Shown here: piece by piece, positions 13,686 through 16,972 of the stretch | How positions within the stretch are numbered: the first letter of the stretch is position 1 | Layout of the letters: each line of letters starts with the position of its first letter | Assembly: GCA_002352145.1 (NCBI GenBank) | Contig: DEHX01000091.1 | Coordinates: 23,074-40,045, forward strand | Origin: Chitinophagaceae bacterium UBA2789 | GTDB lineage: Bacteria; Bacteroidota; Bacteroidia; Chitinophagales; Chitinophagaceae | Direction: 5' to 3' | Length of the DNA: 16,972 nucleotides | The notes under the pieces: generated by a model | Database searches by the model: none | What the model was told of the DNA's origin: nothing | What the model saw: only the letters and a program-made list of their open reading frames with translations | Position numbers and translations under genes: made by a program

Positions 13686-14621
13686 TTAGTTACCTGCAGA
13701 TTTGCTTCCTGAAAGTAAATACAGAACAGCCATTCGTACTGCCACACCATTCTCTACCTGTTGCAATATAATCGATTGTTTCGAGTCGGCTACATCACTA
13801 TCCAGTTCCACACCACGATTAATTGGCCCCGGGTGCATAATAACGATTTCTTTATTAAGGCTGTCGAGCAACTGGCGGTTGATACCATAAGTAAGACTGT
13901 ATTCCCGAAGCGATGAAAATAATACCTGGTTCTGCCGCTCTAACTGAATGCGCAGCACATTCGCCACATCACACCATTCCAATGTTTCTCTCAGATTATA
14001 GCTCACATTAACTCCCAGAGCTTCGCCAATGTATTTTGGAATTAAGGTGGGTGGACCGCATACTGTCACTTTAGCACCCATTTTTTTCAATAAATAGATA
14101 TTACTCTGTGCAACACGGCTATGCATGATATCGCCAATAATTGCAATGTTCTTCCCCTCGATCTTGGCTGTTTTTTCCCTTATTGAAAAAGCATCCAGTA
14201 AGGCCTGTGTTGGATGTTCGTTTATACCATCACCTGCATTGATGATAGCAGCAGGAATATGCTGCGCAAGGAAATGAGGTGCCCCGCTTGCACTGTGCCG
14301 CATAACCACCATATCCACTTTCATGCTTAAGATATTCTGTACTGTATCCAGCAATGTTTCACCTTTTGCTGCAGAAGAAGTGGAAGCAGCAAAATTGATG
14401 GTGTCAGCACTCAATCTCTTTTCAGCCAGCTCAAAAGAGAACCGTGTCCGGGTAGAATTCTCATAAAAGAGATTCACAATCGTCACATCACGAAGGGAAG
14501 GAACTTTTTTGACAGGTCTTTGTAATACTTCTTTGAATTGTTCTGCGGTAGAAAGAATAAGCTGGATATCTTCTTTGTTGAGGTCTTTAATGCCCAGCAG
14601 ATGACGAGTGGATAGTTGCAT
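13686..14621 (-). CDS. pyrB: Aspartate carbamoyltransferase catalytic subunit
   Basis: This 311-residue enzyme makes N-carbamoyl-L-aspartate from carbamoyl phosphate and aspartate, the committed step of pyrimidine synthesis. The carbamoyl-phosphate motif STRTR is at 56-60, Lys86 lies in SSAAKGET, HPTQ is at 136-139, and HPGPINRG (263-270) is the domain signature. Length fits the catalytic chain alone; no regulatory-chain gene (pyrI) follows, as is usual where control is by PyrR. ATG 14621 lies 50 bp after the pyrR stop, which supports one operon. The reading frame is intact. Confidence 0.97.
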   Translation of the reverse strand: MQLSTRHLLGIKDLNKEDIQLILSTAEQFKEVLQRPVKKVPSLRDVTIVNLFYENSTRTRFSFELAEKRLSADTINFAASTSSAAKGETLLDTVQNILSMKVDMVVMRHSASGAPHFLAQHIPAAIINAGDGINEHPTQALLDAFSIREKTAKIEGKNIAIIGDIMHSRVAQSNIYLLKKMGAKVTVCGPPTLIPKYIGEALGVNVSYNLRETLEWCDVANVLRIQLERQNQVLFSSLREYSLTYGINRQLLDSLNKEIVIMHPGPINRGVELDSDVADSKQSIILQQVENGVAVRMAVLYLLSGSKSAGN

Positions 14622-14671
14622 TAAAGGGCGAAATTAGGGTAAATAGTTGGATTCAAAAAAGTATCCAGAAC

Positions 14672-15196
14672 CTATGCCACAATCAGCACCACTTCCTTAT
14701 TGCCGGTCTCATTCTTTACCAGTTTTACTTTATCTGCTTTACTGGTATGGAGAATAGCTCCGGTGTAATCAGCCTGTATGGGGAACTGGCGATGTTCCTT
14801 TCTATCTACCAGTACACACAACTCAACTTTGGCCGGACGGCCATAATCCAATAATGCGTCCAAAGCAGCTTTGATGGTACGGCCTGTGAACAACACATCA
14901 TCTATCAGTATCACCGTTTTGTTTTCAATGGAAAAAGGAAGATTCATGACATCAGGAGCCAGTATTTCTTTTCTAATATCATCCCTGTAAAAAGTAATAT
15001 CCAGTTGCCCGTATTGCAGCGTTTTGCCGGGATAAAGCTGTTCCAAATGCTTCATCATCTCATCTGCCACCATCACTCCTCCTTGTTGTATACCTACAAA
15101 CACAACATCCTCTGTTGATTTATGATGCCCGGCTAATTGGCCAGCCAGTTTATGAATGGTATCTGATAATTGCTGGGAAGAAAGCAAAACCTGCAT
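14672..15196 (-). CDS. pyrR: Bifunctional pyr operon regulator / uracil phosphoribosyltransferase
   Basis: This 174-residue protein starts at ATG 15196; the in-frame GTG at 15247 would add 17 residues not expected in the family. The PRPP loop VILIDDVLFTGRTIKAAL is at 95-112, VVFVGIQQGGV at 31-41, and DRKEHRQFPIQADY (131-144) matches the PyrR signature DRxHRELPIxADY with small changes. In Gram-positive bacteria PyrR binds pyr mRNA when UMP is high and causes attenuation, and it also has weak uracil phosphoribosyltransferase activity. It is the first gene of the minus-strand run pyrR-pyrB-coaD-thioesterase. No convincing PyrR-binding stem-loop was seen in its leader, so the mode of control here is uncertain. 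Confidence 0.94.
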   Translation of the reverse strand: MQVLLSSQQLSDTIHKLAGQLAGHHKSTEDVVFVGIQQGGVMVADEMMKHLEQLYPGKTLQYGQLDITFYRDDIRKEILAPDVMNLPFSIENKTVILIDDVLFTGRTIKAALDALLDYGRPAKVELCVLVDRKEHRQFPIQADYTGAILHTSKADKVKLVKNETGNKEVVLIVA

Positions 15197-15253
15197 GGTT
15201 GAAATTTGCGGTGAAGTTATCAAATCATCAGCAGAATTGAGGAGCACAAAAAA

Positions 15254-15285
15254 CCAAAATACCTTTTATCAATCACTTTCAACAA
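15254..15285 (-). promoter_or_regulatory. Possible promoter for pyrR operon
   Basis: On the minus strand TTGTTG (15280-15285) and TATTTTGG (15254-15261) are spaced by 18 bp, resembling the Bacteroidota -33 TTTG / -7 TAnnTTTG arrangement with one mismatch in the -7 box. The start would leave a leader of about 50 nt before ATG 15196. The box lies downstream of the terminator of the preceding gene, so the operon needs a promoter in this interval. Confidence 0.35.
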
Positions 15286-15290
15286 TAAAA

Positions 15291-15318
15291 CAAAAAGGCC
15301 GGAAAACCGGCCTTTTTG
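15291..15318 (-). terminator. Strong intrinsic terminator after the outer-membrane beta-barrel gene
   Basis: CAAAAAGGCCGG (15291-15302), loop AAAA, CCGGCCTTTTTG (15307-15318) is a perfect 12-bp stem whose GC core is flanked by A and T runs. It lies 19 bp past the stop of the minus-strand beta-barrel gene. Its symmetry would let it stop transcription from either side, and it insulates the pyrR operon. Confidence 0.9.
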
Positions 15319-15337
15319 ATAAACTATTTCCAGTGAA

Positions 15338-15949
15338 TTAGTCTTTAGATTTTTTACCACCAAAATTGAAGAAAACGCCTACAGAGAATACCCTGTTTTT
15401 AACGTCAACGTCAGTTTCGTCAATAATGTTAGACATACCAAATGTATAACGGGCATTTAAACCAAAGCCGTTGCTAAACTGGTAACCCAGACCCAGATTT
15501 ACACCAAAATCTGTTCCTTTAAACTCATCTTTAATATCTTCTTCATCTGTGTTAGTACCATCAGATATTTTTGCTTTAGCTGACATCAGGAAACCAATTT
15601 GAGGTCCTGCTTCTGCAATAAAACCACTGTTACGGTATTGCAACATCAATGGAATGTTCAAATAACCAAGGTTGTAATTCAATTCCAGAGGTGATTCTCT
15701 GAATTCCATACCCTGGTTTGCAGAATAAATTAATTCAGGTTGAAAAGCAAAATTGCTGCTGATTGGAACATTTACAGTACCTCCGAGATAAAAGCCGGTA
15801 TTAGACTTTTTGCCTTCCAGTTCATCAGCATCATCACCACCTAAAGTAGCAAAGTTAACACCGCCTTTTACGCCAAAAGTAACCTGGGCGTTTACAAACA
15901 TTGTAGAAAGGGCTAACACGGACACTAAAACGATTTTTTTCATAACCAT
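15338..15949 (-). CDS. Outer-membrane beta-barrel protein (porin-like, OMP_b-brl family)
   Basis: This 203-residue protein has a signal peptide (MKKIVLVSVLALSTMFVNAQ). The mature part starts VTFGVKGGVNFATLGG, a typical opening of the Bacteroidota beta-barrel family, and shows alternating strands such as NFAFQPELIYS, LNIPLMLQYRN, FGVNLGLGYQF and GLNARYTFGMS, ending NRVFSVGVFFNFGGKK. It is probably a small barrel of about eight strands. Acidic loops (GGDDADELEG and TDEEDIKDE) stand out. Two ATG codons are available, 15949 (MVMKK) and 15943 (MKK); both keep the signal peptide. The gene appears monocistronic, with its own promoter box and a strong terminator. No specific transport role can be inferred. 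Confidence 0.87.
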   Translation of the reverse strand: MVMKKIVLVSVLALSTMFVNAQVTFGVKGGVNFATLGGDDADELEGKKSNTGFYLGGTVNVPISSNFAFQPELIYSANQGMEFRESPLELNYNLGYLNIPLMLQYRNSGFIAEAGPQIGFLMSAKAKISDGTNTDEEDIKDEFKGTDFGVNLGLGYQFSNGFGLNARYTFGMSNIIDETDVDVKNRVFSVGVFFNFGGKKSKD

Positions 15950-15983
15950 TGATTTAAAAGTTTATAAGGTTTTTTTAGTGGCG

Positions 15984-16010
15984 CAAAGATATGTGTGTAA
16001 AATCGCCAAA
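15984..16010 (-). promoter_or_regulatory. Promoter for the outer-membrane beta-barrel gene
   Basis: On the minus strand TATCTTTG (15984-15991) matches the Bacteroidota -7 consensus TAnnTTTG exactly, about 35 bp before the start codon. A TTTG at 16007-16010 lies 15 bp further upstream, slightly closer than the usual -33 spacing. The perfect -7 box and the position make this the most credible promoter in the window. Confidence 0.6.
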
Positions 16011-16042
16011 AAAATGATTTTCAGGATATTTTATAAAAATAT

Positions 16043-16972
16043 TTACACTTCAGACAAAAAGGGATAACGGTAATCTACTGGCGGATTATACGTTTCTTTT
16101 ATCGTTCTTGCACTCAACCAGCGATAAAGATTCAGGATACTACCTGCTTTATCATTGGTGCCGCTTCCTCTTGCACCGCCAAAAGGTTGCTGTCCTACCA
16201 CTGCACCAGTTGGTTTATCATTGATGTAAAAATTACCCGCTGCATTTCTTAGTTTTTTTGTTGCGAGGTCTACTGCAGACCTGTCCTGTGCAATAATAGC
16301 CCCTGTAAGAGCATAGGGTGATGTTGTATCTACGAGTTCCAATACTTTTTCAAAACTGTTGGCAGGATATACATAAACAGTTAGTACAGGCCCGAATATT
16401 TCCTCGCACATCGTAACATATTTTGGATCCTTTGCCTGGATCACTGTAGGCTGAATAAACCAACCTTCTTTACTGTCACATTTACCACCTGCCCAAATTT
16501 CTGCTTTAGGATCTTTTTTTGCATTATCTATATACCGCTTGATGCTGTTGAAACTTTTTTCATCAATAACTGCATTGATGAAGTTGGTAAAATCTTCCGG
16601 GCTTCCCATTTTAAAACTCTTCACCCCTGCAACCAGTTTCTTTTTTACTTCTTCAGCCATATTGGATGGAATGTAAGCCCTTGAGGCAGCTGAACATTTC
16701 TGTCCCTGGTATTCAAAAGCACCACGCAATAAGGCAGTAACTACTACATCGGGATCAGCACTTTTGTGTGCCAGCACAAAATCCTTTCCACCGGTTTCTC
16801 CTACAATACGGGGATAAGATTTGTAATTAGCCATATTCTTTCCAATAGTCTCCCACATATTATTAAACACACCGGTAGACCCAGTAAAGTGAACTCCGGC
16901 AAAATCTCTGTGATTAAAGCAAACCCTGCCAATAGTAGGGCCATCCACAAAAATCAGGTTGATGACTCCGTC
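16043..16972 (-). CDS. pruA: 1-pyrroline-5-carboxylate (L-glutamate gamma-semialdehyde) dehydrogenase, C-terminal part (5' end outside window)
   Basis: The frame is open to the right edge, so only the last 309 residues of a protein usually about 540 long are seen; the GTG at 16948 is an internal codon. The enzyme oxidises glutamate gamma-semialdehyde to glutamate with NAD+, the last step of proline breakdown. The catalytic Glu lies in VGETGGKDF (visible residue 59) and the nucleophilic Cys in QGQKCSAASRAY (visible residue 93); the 34-residue spacing is that of aldehyde dehydrogenases. Further words (AGGKCDSKEGWF, CEEIFGPVLTVYVYP, RNAAGNFYINDKPTGAVVGQQPFGGARGSGTND) match the eukaryote-like P5CDH group that includes human ALDH4A1. 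The end, KETYNPPVDYRYPF, is intact. No proline dehydrogenase is in the window. Confidence 0.94.
   Translation of the reverse strand, partial: DGVINLIFVDGPTIGRVCFNHRDFAGVHFTGSTGVFNNMWETIGKNMANYKSYPRIVGETGGKDFVLAHKSADPDVVVTALLRGAFEYQGQKCSAASRAYIPSNMAEEVKKKLVAGVKSFKMGSPEDFTNFINAVIDEKSFNSIKRYIDNAKKDPKAEIWAGGKCDSKEGWFIQPTVIQAKDPKYVTMCEEIFGPVLTVYVYPANSFEKVLELVDTTSPYALTGAIIAQDRSAVDLATKKLRNAAGNFYINDKPTGAVVGQQPFGGARGSGTNDKAGSILNLYRWLSARTIKETYNPPVDYRYPFLSEV

Noticed and set aside
14648..14667. TGGAT/ATCCA dyad in the pyrR-pyrB gap as a possible attenuator.
   Set aside because: Only 5-bp arms with a 10-nt loop and no T tract; not a credible terminator or PyrR site.
16026..16042. AT-only hairpin ATATTTT-ATA-AAAATAT just after the P5C dehydrogenase stop.
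   Set aside because: The stem has no G-C pairs and no clear T tract follows, so termination is not supported.

Overview
The window looks like a chromosomal segment of a Bacteroidota bacterium, most likely Chitinophagaceae or a close relative (inference). The support is a type IX secretion (T9SS) gene pair (PorP/SprF plus a giant surface protein with a gliding-motility type C-terminal domain), a BlaI/M56 pair without a penicillin-binding domain, promoter boxes of the TAnnTTTG type, moderate to low GC, and starts without clear Shine-Dalgarno sequences. No rRNA, tRNA, CRISPR array or insertion sequence was seen.

Layout. Positions 1-1405 (+) hold two neighbouring genes for secreted proteins of unknown function that share the same C-terminal domain; the first is cut by the window edge. 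Positions 1556-3615 (+) hold a BlaI-type repressor and an M56 membrane metallopeptidase, 2 bp apart, with two inverted repeats and a probable promoter box just upstream. Positions 3633-9929 (-) hold a 1751-residue T9SS cargo protein followed 3 bp later by its PorP/SprF partner. Positions 9930-10517 are an AT-rich non-coding stretch with a perfect 14-bp inverted repeat. A LEA-2-like lipoprotein gene (+) follows.

From 11027 to 15196 the window is mostly housekeeping. A secreted heavy-metal-associated (HMA) protein lies downstream of pyrE (-). A Nudix hydrolase (+) is divergent from pyrE. A compact minus-strand operon runs pyrR, pyrB, coaD and a hotdog-fold thioesterase. A strong hairpin terminator (15291-15318) separates this operon from an outer-membrane beta-barrel gene (-) with a good promoter box. 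The right edge holds the C-terminal part of a 1-pyrroline-5-carboxylate dehydrogenase (-).

Functionally, pyrR/pyrB/pyrE belong to de novo UMP synthesis and its control, and coaD to coenzyme A synthesis. The T9SS pair builds a large cell-surface protein. The BlaI/M56 pair probably senses an envelope signal. The parts least explained by known biology are the paralogous secreted proteins at the left edge, the repeat-bearing sensor region of the M56 protein, and the palindromic AT-rich spacer. Several genes have upstream TTG or GTG codons in frame; the ATG starts given here are chosen on signal-peptide or family grounds.
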